This document shows positions 27,082-36,411 of a DNA stretch of 64,000 nucleotides, in pieces (position 1 is the first letter of the stretch; the number at the start of each line of letters is the position of its first letter). The notes under the pieces are model-generated. The model was not told the origin of the DNA, did no database searches, and saw nothing but the letters and a program-made list of their open reading frames with translations. The position numbers and the translations under genes were made by a program. This stretch comes from Flexivirga oryzae (GTDB lineage Bacteria; Actinomycetota; Actinomycetes; Actinomycetales; Dermatophilaceae): positions 124,001 through 188,000 of the forward strand of contig NZ_JACHVQ010000005.1 of NCBI RefSeq assembly GCF_014190805.1, read 5' to 3'.

Positions 27082-27999
27082 TCAGCCCAGCTCGGTCCTG
27101 GTCGGGGGGTTGGCGCCCGCCCGGCTGACGGTGATCGCGGAGGCGGCGATGGCGCGGTCGACCGCAGGGCGCAGCTCGGCCAGTCCGGCACGCCGCAGCC
27201 GGTCGCGTGCCTCGACCGAGCCGAGCAGGCCCGCGTCGAGCAGCGCGGACAACAGCCCCGACTGGAACGAGTCCCCGGCGCCGACGGTGTCGACCACCGA
27301 AACGCTTCTGCCGGGGACTGTCGCGGTCTCACCGGTCGACGTGACGTGCATCAGGGCGCCGTCGCCGCCACGCGTCACCACCACCAGGGATGCGCCGAGC
27401 TGACCCCACAACGCCAGGATCTCCGCCGGGTCGACCGCGCCGCCGTAGAGCCAGGCGACGTCCTCGTCGCTGGCCTTCACGACGTCGGCACAGCCGATCA
27501 GCTGCTCCAGGTGCGCCCGCGCGTCCCGCGCCTCGCCGATGAGCGAGGGACGCGGGTTCGGGTCGAACGACACGGTCGCGTGGCGCCGAGCCAGGAGCAT
27601 GGCGTCGGCCACCTTCGTCGCACCCGGCTGCAGCGCTGACGCGATGGAGCCGGTGTGGAAGTGCCCGACGTCGGTCGGCAGCGGATACGGTACGTCCCAG
27701 GTCAGGTCGAATTCGTAGGTGGCCGAACCGTTTCCGTCCAGGGTCGCACGTGCCGTCGGGGTGCGGGGCGCCGTCGTACTGCCGTCGACCAGCGGAACAC
27801 CGTCGGCCGCGAGCTGCCGTCTGATGAGTTCGCCGTGTGCGTCGTCCGCGAGGTATGCCGCCAGCCGGACCGGGTGATCCAGCCGGGCCAGCCCGATCGC
27901 GACGTTCAACGGGCTGCCACCGACGTGCTCCGTGGCCGGACCGTCGACGGGCTGGACGATGTCGATGAGTGCTTCGCCGACCACCAGGGTGTCGACCAT
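27082..27999 (-). CDS. PfkB-family carbohydrate kinase (fructokinase-like)
   Basis: A 305-aa kinase: MVDTLVVGEALIDIV, GGSPLNVAIGLARLD near the N-terminus, and the ATP/anion-hole signature VDTVGAGDSFQSGLL near 240-254, whose Asp is the catalytic base. GGSPLN fits fructokinases more than ribokinases (which have GGKGAN). I start at ATG 27999; the open frame upstream overlaps glpX coding sequence. It lies 20 bp downstream of glpX and is probably cotranscribed, linking fructose entry and fructose-6-phosphate formation. Confidence 0.85.
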   Translation of the reverse strand: MVDTLVVGEALIDIVQPVDGPATEHVGGSPLNVAIGLARLDHPVRLAAYLADDAHGELIRRQLAADGVPLVDGSTTAPRTPTARATLDGNGSATYEFDLTWDVPYPLPTDVGHFHTGSIASALQPGATKVADAMLLARRHATVSFDPNPRPSLIGEARDARAHLEQLIGCADVVKASDEDVAWLYGGAVDPAEILALWGQLGASLVVVTRGGDGALMHVTSTGETATVPGRSVSVVDTVGAGDSFQSGLLSALLDAGLLGSVEARDRLRRAGLAELRPAVDRAIAASAITVSRAGANPPTRTELG

Positions 28000-28019
28000 C
28001 GGATGGGTTCCCTTCACTC

Positions 28020-29027
28020 TCAGCCGTCGAGCAACCCGCCGGCGAGCTGCTGCAGCTTCGCCATCGGGTGCACGGCCTCGATGGAGCGGATGGTGCCGCT
28101 CTTGGACCGCATGACCAGCGAGTGGGTGGTGCAGCCGCCGCCGCGGTAGCGGACACCGCGCAGCAGTTCGCCGTCGGTGATGCCGGTGGCCACGAAGAAG
28201 CAGTTGTCGCTGCGGACCAACTCGTCGGTGGTCAGCACGGCCTCCAGGTCGTGCCCGGCATCGATGGCGCGCTGCCGCTCGTCGTCGTCCTTGGGCCACA
28301 GCCGGCCCTGCAGCACGCCGCCGATGCACTTCATCGCGCAGGCGCTGATGATCCCCTCCGGGGTGCCGCCGATGCCGAGCAGCAGGTCGATGCCGGTGTC
28401 CGGGCGGGCCGCCATGATCGAGCCCGCGACGTCGCCGTCGGAGACGTAACGGATGCGGGCCCCCGCGTTGCGGATCTCCTCCGCCAACGCCACGTGCCGC
28501 GGCCGGTCCAGCAACACCACGGTGACGTCGGAGGCGCTGCCGTGCTTCGCCTTCGCGACCCGCCGGATGTTCTCGGCGACGGGCAGGCGGATGTCGACCA
28601 CGTCGGCCGCCTCCGGCCCGGTGGCCAGTTTGTCCATGTAGAAGACCGCGCTGGGGTCGTACATCGAGCCGCGTTCGCTGACCGCCATGACCGACACGGC
28701 GTTCGTCATACCCTTCGCGGTCAGCGTGGTGCCGTCGATCGGGTCCACGGCGACATCGACGTCCGGTCCGGTGCCGTCACCGACGCGCTCGCCGTTGAAC
28801 AGCATCGGCGCCTCGTCCTTCTCACCCTCGCCGATGACGACGACGCCGTTCATCGAGACGGAGGCGACCAGGTGCCGCATCGCGGCGACGGCAGCACCGT
28901 CGGCGGCGTTCTTGTCCCCGCGGCCGACCCAGCGACCGCCGGCCATCGCCGCCGCCTCGGTCACACGGACCAGTTCGAGCGCAAGGTTACGGTCCGGGGC
29001 TTCCGGGGTGACGCTGTCGGACGGCAT
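28020..29027 (-). CDS. glpX: Fructose-1,6-bisphosphatase class II
   Basis: A 335-aa GlpX-type phosphatase of gluconeogenesis. Characteristic motifs: GRGDKNAADGAAVAAMR, VVIGEGEKDEAPML, VDVAVDPIDGTTLTAKG (metal-binding DPIDGT) and GIGGTPEGIISACAMKC. ATG 29027 has GAGGAGA just upstream. Actinobacteria usually have only this FBPase type, so it is likely essential for growth on non-sugar carbon. It is divergent from the DUF4245 gene and followed by the PfkB kinase. Confidence 0.95.
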   Translation of the reverse strand: MPSDSVTPEAPDRNLALELVRVTEAAAMAGGRWVGRGDKNAADGAAVAAMRHLVASVSMNGVVVIGEGEKDEAPMLFNGERVGDGTGPDVDVAVDPIDGTTLTAKGMTNAVSVMAVSERGSMYDPSAVFYMDKLATGPEAADVVDIRLPVAENIRRVAKAKHGSASDVTVVLLDRPRHVALAEEIRNAGARIRYVSDGDVAGSIMAARPDTGIDLLLGIGGTPEGIISACAMKCIGGVLQGRLWPKDDDERQRAIDAGHDLEAVLTTDELVRSDNCFFVATGITDGELLRGVRYRGGGCTTHSLVMRSKSGTIRSIEAVHPMAKLQQLAGGLLDG

Positions 29028-29125
29028 GGGATCTCCTCGGAGAGGTCTCGGAGTGGCTGCGGCAACGACTCTATCGGTCCCGGGCAGCAGCCCGGGGCAC
29101 GACCGGGCATCGCCGGTTTGGGACC

Positions 29126-29770
29126 ATGGTGCGTGTGAGTACGGGAACACCCACCGACCGGCCGAGCCCGCCCCCCGCACCGGGCGCGGACCAGCCGCCC
29201 ACGCGGCGACGCGGCCTGGGATCAGTGCGCAGCATGGTCATCTCGACGGTGATCGTCGTGCTCGCGGTGATCGGCTGGTGGGCGTTCGTGCCGCGGTCCG
29301 ACCAGCCCGCCGCCCCGGTCGCCGACATCGCCGGTATCGCTCGGGAGGTCGGGATCGCGCAGCACTGGGACCCGGCGGTCGCCGACGGGCTGCCCAAGGG
29401 TTGGCAACCGGTCAACGTCCGCCTCGTGACGGCAGAGCACCTGCCGCCGACCTGGCAGGCGGGGTATGACGTGTCCGGCGGGAAGTACATCCGGGTGCTG
29501 CAGACCGAGGACACCAGCGACGACTGGGTGAACACCCAGACCGGCGACGGAGCCGCCCAGGGCACCGTCACGATCGACGGCGTGAAGTGGGCCAAGACCG
29601 AACGCAGCGATGGCGGGGAGCGCAGCCTGGTGCGGTCGACTCCGCTCGGCGGTCTCGCGACGGTCGTCGACGGCACCGGGGACTGGTCGCAGCTGACGCG
29701 TTTCGCGAAGGCGCTCAAGCCGCTCAGCAGGAGTTCGCTCGCGACCAAGGGACCGACCGCAGCCGGTTAG
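29126..29770 (+). CDS. DUF4245 membrane-anchored protein
   Basis: A 214-aa protein with a Pro-rich cytoplasmic start, one transmembrane helix (MVISTVIVVLAVIGWWAFV, about 37-55) and an extracytoplasmic DUF4245 domain (GLPKGWQPVNVRL, YIRVLQTEDTSDDWV). The function of the family is unknown. It is actinobacterial and conserved next to glpX and xseAB, as here. GTG at 29135 is a possible alternative start. Its TAG stop interlocks with the xseB stop on the other strand at 29767-29770. Confidence 0.8.
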   Translation: MVRVSTGTPTDRPSPPPAPGADQPPTRRRGLGSVRSMVISTVIVVLAVIGWWAFVPRSDQPAAPVADIAGIAREVGIAQHWDPAVADGLPKGWQPVNVRLVTAEHLPPTWQAGYDVSGGKYIRVLQTEDTSDDWVNTQTGDGAAQGTVTIDGVKWAKTERSDGGERSLVRSTPLGGLATVVDGTGDWSQLTRFAKALKPLSRSSLATKGPTAAG

Positions 29771-30012
29771 TCGCCGTCCGCGGCCCCGGCCGTCATGGCA
29801 TCGATCTTCTGCTGGGCCCCGTCCAGCCAGCGCTCGCAGTGTGCGGCGAGCGTCTCACCGCGCTCCCAGAGCCGCATCGACTCCTCGAGCGTCTCGGTGC
29901 CGCTCTCCAGACGCGCCACGATCGCCGCGAGCTCGTCGCGTGCCTCCTCGTAGCCGAGCTCGGCCACATCGGCATTCGTCGTGGCGTCGTCGGGTGCGTC
30001 CTTCTTCGGCAT
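29767..30012 (-). CDS. xseB: Exodeoxyribonuclease VII small subunit
   Basis: An 81-aa protein with the XseB signature GYEEARDELAAIVARLESGTETLEESMRLWERGE; it forms the coiled-coil partner of XseA in the single-strand exonuclease. ATG 30012 (MPKKDAPD) is chosen over the TTG at 30024. It follows xseA by 20 bp. The stop codon shares bases with the DUF4245 stop, so the two transcripts must overlap. Confidence 0.93.
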   Translation of the reverse strand: MPKKDAPDDATTNADVAELGYEEARDELAAIVARLESGTETLEESMRLWERGETLAAHCERWLDGAQQKIDAMTAGAADGD

Positions 30013-30032
30013 ACCCGCAGTCAATCACGTCG

Positions 30033-31262
30033 TCAGGACACCGGCGTGACCGCGAAGTCGCCGGATGCGACCGTCACCCGCAGCAGTTCGTCGGGTTCCA
30101 CGGTCGCGACATCGGTCACCACCTGGCCGTCGGTGTGCCGCACCACGGCGTACCCACGCTCCAGCGTCTGCAGCGGGGACAGCGCGCGCAGCTGGCCACG
30201 CAGGTGCGCGATCTGGTCGTGCGCCCGCTCCAGCCGGTGGCCCACCCGCGATCGCGAGCGGTCCCTTAGCGCCTCCACGGTCGCGCGTCGGGTGGCGACC
30301 ATCGTCTCCGGTGCCACCAGCACCGGCCGGCTGCGCAGCTGCTCCAGATGCCGGCGTTCGACGATGAGCCGGCGGTGCAGGGCGCCGGCGCCGCGCGCCC
30401 GCGACTCGGCCAGCCCGTCCAGCTCGTCGGCCAGATCCGGCACGATCCGCTTCGCGGCGTCGGTCGGGGTCGAGGCACGGACGTCGGCGACGAAGTCGAG
30501 CAGCGGGGTGTCCTCATCGTGTCCGATCGCGCTCACGACCGGTGTGCGGGCGGCGGCGACGGCCCGCACGAGGGCTTCGTTGCTGAACGGCAACAGGTCC
30601 TCGAAGCCACCCCCGCCGCGGGTGATGACGATGACGTCGACGTGGGCGACCGCGTCGAGTTCGGCGAGCGCGGCGGTGACCTGCGGGACCGTGTCGGGAC
30701 CCTGGACCGCGACCTGCCGGATCTCGAACCGGGTTGCGGGCCAACGGCGTCTGGCGTTCTCGACGACATCCTTCTCGGCAGCGCTGGCGCGCCCGCAGAT
30801 CAGCCCGATCGTGCGCGGCAAGAACGGCAGTGGCTTCTTGCGGGACGGTTCGAAGAGGCCCTCGCTGCGCAGCAGCTGCTTGAGGTGCTCCAACCGGGCG
30901 AGCAGCTCCCCGACCCCGACCGGCCGCATCTGCCGGGCCTCCAGGTGCAACGTGCCGCGCTTGGTCCAGAACCGCGGCTTGGCGTGCACCACGACCCGCG
31001 CGCCCTGCTGCAGCCCCGGTCCCATCGCGTCGAGCGTGTTGACGTGCACCGTGACCGACAGGGACATGTCGACCTCGGGGTCGCGCAGCGTGACGTAGGC
31101 CGTCGGCGCCCCGGGTCGCCGGTTGAGCTGCACGATCTGCCCCTCGACCCACAGCGGCGACATCTTGTCGACGTAGTCGCTGATCTTCACCGAGAGGGTG
31201 CGCACCGGCCACGGTTTCTCCGCGGTGGTGTCGGCGGCCCTTTCGGGCAGTGGGTTGGTCAT
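30033..31262 (-). CDS. xseA: Exodeoxyribonuclease VII large subunit
   Basis: A 409-aa XseA protein. It has an N-terminal OB-fold (LWVEGQIVQLNRRPGAPTAYVTLRD), then the catalytic domain with GLICGRASAAEKDVVENARRR and VIVITRGGGGFEDLLPFSNE, PVVSAIGHDEDTPLLDFVAD, and a coiled-coil tail. It degrades single-stranded DNA to oligonucleotides. ATG 31262 begins right at the conserved start; upstream frame is antisense to the hydrolase gene. Divergent from that gene by 54 bp. Confidence 0.95.
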   Translation of the reverse strand: MTNPLPERAADTTAEKPWPVRTLSVKISDYVDKMSPLWVEGQIVQLNRRPGAPTAYVTLRDPEVDMSLSVTVHVNTLDAMGPGLQQGARVVVHAKPRFWTKRGTLHLEARQMRPVGVGELLARLEHLKQLLRSEGLFEPSRKKPLPFLPRTIGLICGRASAAEKDVVENARRRWPATRFEIRQVAVQGPDTVPQVTAALAELDAVAHVDVIVITRGGGGFEDLLPFSNEALVRAVAAARTPVVSAIGHDEDTPLLDFVADVRASTPTDAAKRIVPDLADELDGLAESRARGAGALHRRLIVERRHLEQLRSRPVLVAPETMVATRRATVEALRDRSRSRVGHRLERAHDQIAHLRGQLRALSPLQTLERGYAVVRHTDGQVVTDVATVEPDELLRVTVASGDFAVTPVS

Positions 31263-31316
31263 CTGGTCACTGTAGATGGTGAGTGCGTCGCGCCTGGTCG
31301 AACTAGCCTGAGGTGT

Positions 31317-32573
31317 ATGACGATCCGCATCCCCGGTCTTGCACTGACCGACCACACGCTGCCGGTGCCGCTGGACCACACCGACCCGGGCGGCGCGACG
31401 ATCGAGGTGTTCGCCCGTGAGGCGGTGGCGGTCGACAAGGTCGGTGAGGATCTGCCCTGGCTGGTCTACCTGGAGGGTGGGCCCGGCGGGGAGAGCCCGC
31501 GGCCGATGAAGGCCGAGGGCTGGCTCGGGCACGTCACCAGGACGCATCGGGTGCTGTTGCTGGACCAGCGCGGGTGCGGTCGGTCGACTCCCGTGACCAC
31601 GCGTTCGACCGCGGGGATGACCGGTGCGGAGATCGCGGAACACCTGCGGCACTTCCGGGCCGACAGCATCGTGGCAGACGCCGAGATCTTCCGGACGCAG
31701 GTCGCGGGCGGCACGCCATGGACGACGCTCGGCCAGAGTTACGGCGGTTTCATCACGCTGACCTACTTGTCGCAGGCACCCGAAGGGCTCGCCGGCTGCA
31801 TGGTCACCGGCGGGCTGGCCGGTCTCGAGGCGACCGCCGAGGACGTCTATGCGCGCACCTTCCCGCGGATCGCGCGCAAGAACGCCGCCTATTACGAGCG
31901 GTACCCGGAGGACGTGGCCGCGGTGCGGCGCATTGCGGACCACCTCACGGCGCACGAGGTGGTGCTGCCGGACGGTTCGCGGCTGACGCCGGAGCGGTTC
32001 CGGCTGATCGGGAGCACCTTCGGGATGAGCTACGGCTTCGAGCACGTGCACTGGCTGCTGGAGACCGCCTGGGACGGGGACCAGCTCGCCGATCGCTTCC
32101 GGGAGTCGGTGATGGTCGAGACGTCATACGTCAACGGGCCGATCTACGCCGTGCAGGAGTATTGCTACGGCGCCCCGGGGAAGCCAACCGGCTGGGCGGC
32201 GGACCGGGAGATCGAGCGGCGGCCGGAGTTCGCGGTGGATGCCGGGCGGCTGTTGTTCACCGGGGAGACGATGTTCCGCTGGATGTTCGACCAGATCCCG
32301 CTGCTGCGGCCCTTCGCGGAGGCGGCCGACATCCTGGCCGCGGTCGACGACTGGCCCGCCCTCTACGACCTCGACCGGTTGGCGGACAACACCGTCCCGG
32401 TCGTGGCTGCGGTCTACTTCGACGACATGTATGTCGACGCCGACCTCTCGCTGGACACCGCCCGACGGGTCGGCAACGTGCGGCCGTGGGTGACCAACGA
32501 GTACGAGCACGACGGCCTGCGCACCGGTGCCGTCATCGAACGGCTGACCGACATGCTGGCGGGCAAGGTCTGA
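31317..32573 (+). CDS. Alpha/beta hydrolase, prolyl aminopeptidase-like
   Basis: A 418-aa hydrolase resembling the large prolyl iminopeptidase group (S33): LVYLEGGPGGESPRP oxyanion loop, LLLDQRGCGRSTPV, and nucleophile elbow GQSYGG with Ser about 143. A helical cap domain lies between about 190 and 340. The catalytic Asp and His are likely in VVAAVYFDDMYVD and YEHDG near the end. The long N-terminal part of the frame (upstream of 31317) is antisense to xseA and is not coding. Probably a cytoplasmic peptidase releasing N-terminal proline. Confidence 0.83.
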   Translation: MTIRIPGLALTDHTLPVPLDHTDPGGATIEVFAREAVAVDKVGEDLPWLVYLEGGPGGESPRPMKAEGWLGHVTRTHRVLLLDQRGCGRSTPVTTRSTAGMTGAEIAEHLRHFRADSIVADAEIFRTQVAGGTPWTTLGQSYGGFITLTYLSQAPEGLAGCMVTGGLAGLEATAEDVYARTFPRIARKNAAYYERYPEDVAAVRRIADHLTAHEVVLPDGSRLTPERFRLIGSTFGMSYGFEHVHWLLETAWDGDQLADRFRESVMVETSYVNGPIYAVQEYCYGAPGKPTGWAADREIERRPEFAVDAGRLLFTGETMFRWMFDQIPLLRPFAEAADILAAVDDWPALYDLDRLADNTVPVVAAVYFDDMYVDADLSLDTARRVGNVRPWVTNEYEHDGLRTGAVIERLTDMLAGKV

Positions 32574-32624
32574 CCCGCAACCGCCCTGTCGGGCCGATCT
32601 CCGGAAGGCACTTAGCATGGGGGT

Positions 32625-33677
32625 ATGACTTCGCCCGTGCCGACCGACATCGACCAAGCCGTCGCCGACCAGCACAAGCGCGTGTTGCTGGCGGCTCCGC
32701 GCGGTTACTGCGCCGGTGTCGACCGTGCCGTGGTGACGGTGCAGAAGGCCCTCGACCTCTACGGGCCGCCCGTCTACGTGCGCAAGCAGATCGTCCACAA
32801 CAAGCACGTCGTGGCGACCTTGGAGAAGCGTGGTGCGATCTTCGTCGACGAGACCGACGAGGTGCCCGAGGGCGCGACCGTGATCTTCTCGGCGCACGGC
32901 ATCGCCCCGGTGGTGCGGGACCAGGCCAGGGCGCTGTCGCTGCGGACCATCGACGCCACCTGTCCGCTGGTGACCAAGGTGCACCGGGAGGCGCGCCGGT
33001 TCGCCTCGGACGACTACGACATCCTGCTCATCGGGCACGCCGGCCACGAGGAGGTCGTGGGCACCTCGGGTGAGGCACCGGACAACATCGTGCTGGTCGA
33101 GTCGCCCGAGCACGCCGACACCGTCGAGGTGCGCAACCCCGAGAAGTTGGTCTGGTTGTCGCAGACGACGCTGTCGGTCGACGAGACGATGGAGACGGTC
33201 CGCCGGCTGAAGCAGCGCTTCCCGAAGTTGCAGGACCCGCCGTCCGACGACATCTGCTACGCCACCCAGAACCGCCAGCTCGCGGTCAAGCAGATGGCGC
33301 CGCGCACCGATCTGATGATCGTGGTCGGCAGCCGCAACTCGTCCAACTCGGTGCGGTTGGTCGAGGTCGCCGTGGAGCACGGCGCCCGCGACGGGCACCT
33401 GGTTGATTACGCCGACGAGATCGACGAGGCGTGGCTGGCCGGCGTGACCACCGTGGGTGTGACCTCGGGGGCCTCGGTGCCGGAGATCCTGGTGCGTGAC
33501 GTGCTCGACTTCCTCGCCGAGCGCGGGTATGCCGACGTCGAGGCGATCACGGCGGCGGAGGAGAGCCTCCTCTTCGCGCTGCCCAAGGAGTTGCGGCGCG
33601 ACCTCAAGGCCGCCGGTATCAGCGACCAGATGAAGCACGACGCCGGATCCCTCAGCGACGCCGAATCGCTGCGCTGA
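32625..33677 (+). CDS. ispH: 4-hydroxy-3-methylbut-2-enyl diphosphate reductase
   Basis: A 350-aa IspH (LytB), last step of the MEP isoprenoid pathway. The three Fe-S cysteines are visible: APRGYCAG (C29), DATCPLV (about C113) and DDICYATQNR (about C207). Conserved VRKQIVHNKHVV and SSNSVRLVEVA are present. It makes IPP and DMAPP. It is separated from the upstream hydrolase by 51 bp and convergent with rmuC. Confidence 0.97.
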   Translation: MTSPVPTDIDQAVADQHKRVLLAAPRGYCAGVDRAVVTVQKALDLYGPPVYVRKQIVHNKHVVATLEKRGAIFVDETDEVPEGATVIFSAHGIAPVVRDQARALSLRTIDATCPLVTKVHREARRFASDDYDILLIGHAGHEEVVGTSGEAPDNIVLVESPEHADTVEVRNPEKLVWLSQTTLSVDETMETVRRLKQRFPKLQDPPSDDICYATQNRQLAVKQMAPRTDLMIVVGSRNSSNSVRLVEVAVEHGARDGHLVDYADEIDEAWLAGVTTVGVTSGASVPEILVRDVLDFLAERGYADVEAITAAEESLLFALPKELRRDLKAAGISDQMKHDAGSLSDAESLR

Positions 33678-33682
33678 TCCGC

Positions 33683-34885
33683 TCAGCCGGCGTCGGGCAC
33701 GTCGGCGTCGCCCGGTCGCGTGGCCGGGTCCCGGAAGTCAAGCGTCGGGCGAGCCACGTCCTCGTCCAGCGCGTCGATCAGCTCGTGTGCGGTGAGTGGG
33801 CGGGCTGGTGTCTCGACCGCGCGCAGCCGCTCCGGCGGGGCGTCCTGCGCCAGACCCAGGGCGTGCATCTGCCGCGCCGTCACCAGGACACGCGACTCGA
33901 GAGTGCCGATCATCGCGTTGTAGGCCTCCACCGACCGGGTCAGCGACTGCCCGACCTTGGCGGTGTGCCGCCCCATGGTGCCGAGCCGGTCGTAGAGCGT
34001 CTGGCCGAGGGCGAGCAGCTCGCGCGCGCCGCGCGCGAGGCTGTCCTGTTGCCAGGCGGCGGCGCTGGTGCGCAGTAGTGCCAGCAGGGTGCTCGGTGAG
34101 GCGGGCACGACCTTGCGGCTCATCGCCCGGTCGAGCAGCGATGGGTCCTGCCGCAGCGCGGCGGCAAGCATGGCGTCGGCAGGGACGAAGCAGACCACGA
34201 GCTGCGGGGACTGCTCGAACGCGCTCCAGTAGGCCTTGGCGGCCAGGGCGTCCACGTGCCGGACCAGTGCCTTCGCATGCTGATCGAGCAGCCGGTCACG
34301 ATCGACGGGGGTGAGGTGGTCGGCCTGCGCGTCGAGGAAGGCGCGCGTCGGTGCCTTGCTGTCGATCACCAGCACCCGGCCGGCGGGCAGCCGGACGACC
34401 ACGTCGGGGCGGATGGTCGCGTCGTGCCGGCTGACGGCAGTGACCTGCTCCTCGAAGTCGCAGTGCGCGAGCATCCCGGAGTGCTCCAGGACGCGCCGGA
34501 GCTGCACCTCGCCCCAGGTGCCGCCGGTCGACGTGGCACGCAGCGCCCCTGACAGCTGCGTCGTCTCCTGGTGCAGCGCCCCGGCGACCCGGCCCACCTC
34601 GGCGAGTCGCGCCCCCAGCTCACCGAACTGCTCGACCCGGTCGCGCTCCAGCGTCGCGACCTGCTTCTCGACACGCCCGAGGGTCGCACTCAGCGGCGCG
34701 AGGACCGCCGCGGTCTGCTGGTCGTCGGCCACGGCGGACTCCAGGTCGATGACGCGCTCGCGCAACAGGTCACGCTCGGTGCCCAGGGCAGCGCGGCGGG
34801 CGGCATACGTCTGACGCAGCAGCGCCCAGGTGACACCGGCGGCGAGCAGTGCGCCGGCGACGAGGCCGATCACGAATCCGGTCAT
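33683..34885 (-). CDS. rmuC: DNA recombination protein RmuC
   Basis: A 400-aa RmuC-family protein. It has an N-terminal membrane anchor (MTGFVIGLVAGALLAAGVTWALL), a long coiled-coil (about 25-140), then the nuclease-like core GTWGEVQLRRVLEHSGM, RPDVVVRLPAGRVLVIDSKAPTRAFLDA and PQLVVCFVPADAMLAAAL. The DSK motif matches PD-(D/E)XK nucleases. ATG 34885 puts the anchor at the very start. It limits inversions at short inverted repeats in E. coli. It ends 5 bp from the convergent ispH stop. Confidence 0.93.
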   Translation of the reverse strand: MTGFVIGLVAGALLAAGVTWALLRQTYAARRAALGTERDLLRERVIDLESAVADDQQTAAVLAPLSATLGRVEKQVATLERDRVEQFGELGARLAEVGRVAGALHQETTQLSGALRATSTGGTWGEVQLRRVLEHSGMLAHCDFEEQVTAVSRHDATIRPDVVVRLPAGRVLVIDSKAPTRAFLDAQADHLTPVDRDRLLDQHAKALVRHVDALAAKAYWSAFEQSPQLVVCFVPADAMLAAALRQDPSLLDRAMSRKVVPASPSTLLALLRTSAAAWQQDSLARGARELLALGQTLYDRLGTMGRHTAKVGQSLTRSVEAYNAMIGTLESRVLVTARQMHALGLAQDAPPERLRAVETPARPLTAHELIDALDEDVARPTLDFRDPATRPGDADVPDAG

Positions 34886-34933
34886 GGGTGCAGCCAAGCA
34901 GGAGGTGCCGACAACCATCGGCAACCGGCCCGA

Positions 34934-35713
34934 TCAGGCGAGCGTCTGCCGCAGCCAGTCGTCGATGGATGACGCGGCGCGCTCCCACCGGGCGTCGAGC
35001 ATGACGTCGTGCGGCAGGCCGTCCCAGAGCACCGGGGTGACGGCGTACCGGCCGGCGGTGAGCGCCACGTCGTGCGGCGTGGCGGTCCGATCCTGCGAGC
35101 CGCCGGCCACCAGCAACGGCGTGCCGACCCGCCGGGTGCGCACCGGTCGGGTCACCGTGTCGATGACCGCCCGAAAGCTCTCGTCGGTCAGCCGTGCGGC
35201 CCAGGTCTCGACGTCGCAGGCGGGCGCGTCCGCCGAGAAGAACCAGTAGCGCGTGGCCCGCGGTGTGGCGAACAACGGCAGCAGGCGAAGCGTCGCGAAC
35301 GCCCGCGCGGCTGCGGCCGGGCTGTGTCGTATGACGCGCAGCGTCAGCCGCATCCCGCCGCTCGGCGGAGTGGAGCCGACGAGCACCGCTGCCGGCACGT
35401 CGTGCCGCTCCAGGTAACGCTGGACCACGAACCCGCCCAGTGAATGACCAACCAGGACAGGAGGTTCCGGCAGCGAACCGACTACCTCGCCGAGGTCGTC
35501 GAGGTAGTCCTGGATGCTCGCCCACAGCACCGAGCGGTCCGCGGGACTGGCGCCGTGGCCGCGCAGGTCGAGTGCCACCGCGTGCCAGCCGCGATCGGCG
35601 AACCAGGGCAAGAAGTGTTCATCCCATGCCCACGCGCCGTGCATGGCGCCGTGGACGAAGAGGATCGACGGCCGGCCGGGGGATCGGGTGCCCCGTTCAA
35701 TGGTGGCGATCAT
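34934..35713 (-). CDS. Alpha/beta hydrolase
   Basis: A 259-aa single-domain hydrolase: ILFVHGAMHGAWAWDEHFLPW (oxyanion), LDLRGHGASP, nucleophile GHSLGGF (Ser about 97), acid near GGSQDRTATP and His in GLPHDVMLD. The start ATG 35713 has GGAGGTG upstream. It is divergent from a TetR gene with a strong AT-rich palindrome between them, so it is probably the regulated target. Substrate unknown; esterase or lactonase activity is possible. Confidence 0.87.
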   Translation of the reverse strand: MIATIERGTRSPGRPSILFVHGAMHGAWAWDEHFLPWFADRGWHAVALDLRGHGASPADRSVLWASIQDYLDDLGEVVGSLPEPPVLVGHSLGGFVVQRYLERHDVPAAVLVGSTPPSGGMRLTLRVIRHSPAAAARAFATLRLLPLFATPRATRYWFFSADAPACDVETWAARLTDESFRAVIDTVTRPVRTRRVGTPLLVAGGSQDRTATPHDVALTAGRYAVTPVLWDGLPHDVMLDARWERAASSIDDWLRQTLA

Positions 35714-35725
35714 CGCGCACCTCCA

Positions 35726-35749
35726 GTTATTTGACAGGAGTAAAATAAC
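35726..35749. promoter_or_regulatory. TetR-type operator between hydrolase and TetR genes
   Basis: GTTATTTGAC-AGGA-GTAAAATAAC, a 10-bp inverted repeat with one mismatch and a 4-bp centre. It is strikingly AT-rich for this genome. It lies 12 bp upstream of the hydrolase start and 45 bp upstream of the TetR start, so it could control both. Confidence 0.7.
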
Positions 35750-35793
35750 GTACATGCACCCACTTCGCCAGGGTCCCAACTAGGTTGTGAGCC

Positions 35794-36399
35794 GTGCCGA
35801 ACCGCCGTCGCATGAGCCCGGAGCAGCGCCGGGCGCAGTTGCTGGACGCCGGGGAGGCGATCTTCGGGCAGGGCGATTTCGAAGAGCTGACGATGGAGGA
35901 GATCGCACGTCACGCCGGAGTGACCAGGGCGTTGCTCTACCACTACTTCCCGTCCAAGGCCGACTTCTTCGCGGCGATCTGGCGGCGTGCCCACGAGAAG
36001 CTGGATGAGGCACCGGACCCCACCGAGACGGGGACAGTGCGCACCTGGGTGGCCGGGCGGCTGGCGGCATACCTGCGCTTCTATGGCGAGCACGCGCACC
36101 TGGTCCTCATCGCCAACCGCAGCTCGGTCGCCGCGGATCCGGCTGTCCGCGAGCCGGTTTCGGCACATTTCCGGGCGTTGGGCGGGACCGTGCTGGACGC
36201 CGCCGGGTGCACGGGGGAGTCCCGTCCGGTCGCCGAGGCCGCGTTCGAGGGCTGGATCGCCTTCGTGCGGGTGACCAGCCTCGCCGCGCTCGTCGACGAG
36301 CGGATCAGCCCCGCGCAGAACGTCGCGCTGTGTCTCGCGGCACTCGACGCCACGGTGGGCAGGTATGCCGATCTCGGCGCGAGCCCGCAGCCGCACTAG
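35794..36399 (+). CDS. TetR-family regulator
   Basis: A 201-aa TetR repressor with helix-turn-helix LLDAGEAIFGQGDFEELTMEEIARHAGVTRALLYHYFPSKADFF and a variable C-terminal ligand domain. It starts with GTG. The divergent hydrolase and the shared palindrome suggest local control of that gene. Stop lies 12 bp before ychF, so read-through into ychF is possible. Confidence 0.87.
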   Translation: MPNRRRMSPEQRRAQLLDAGEAIFGQGDFEELTMEEIARHAGVTRALLYHYFPSKADFFAAIWRRAHEKLDEAPDPTETGTVRTWVAGRLAAYLRFYGEHAHLVLIANRSSVAADPAVREPVSAHFRALGGTVLDAAGCTGESRPVAEAAFEGWIAFVRVTSLAALVDERISPAQNVALCLAALDATVGRYADLGASPQPH

Positions 36400-36411
36400 A
36401 CTCCTGAACCC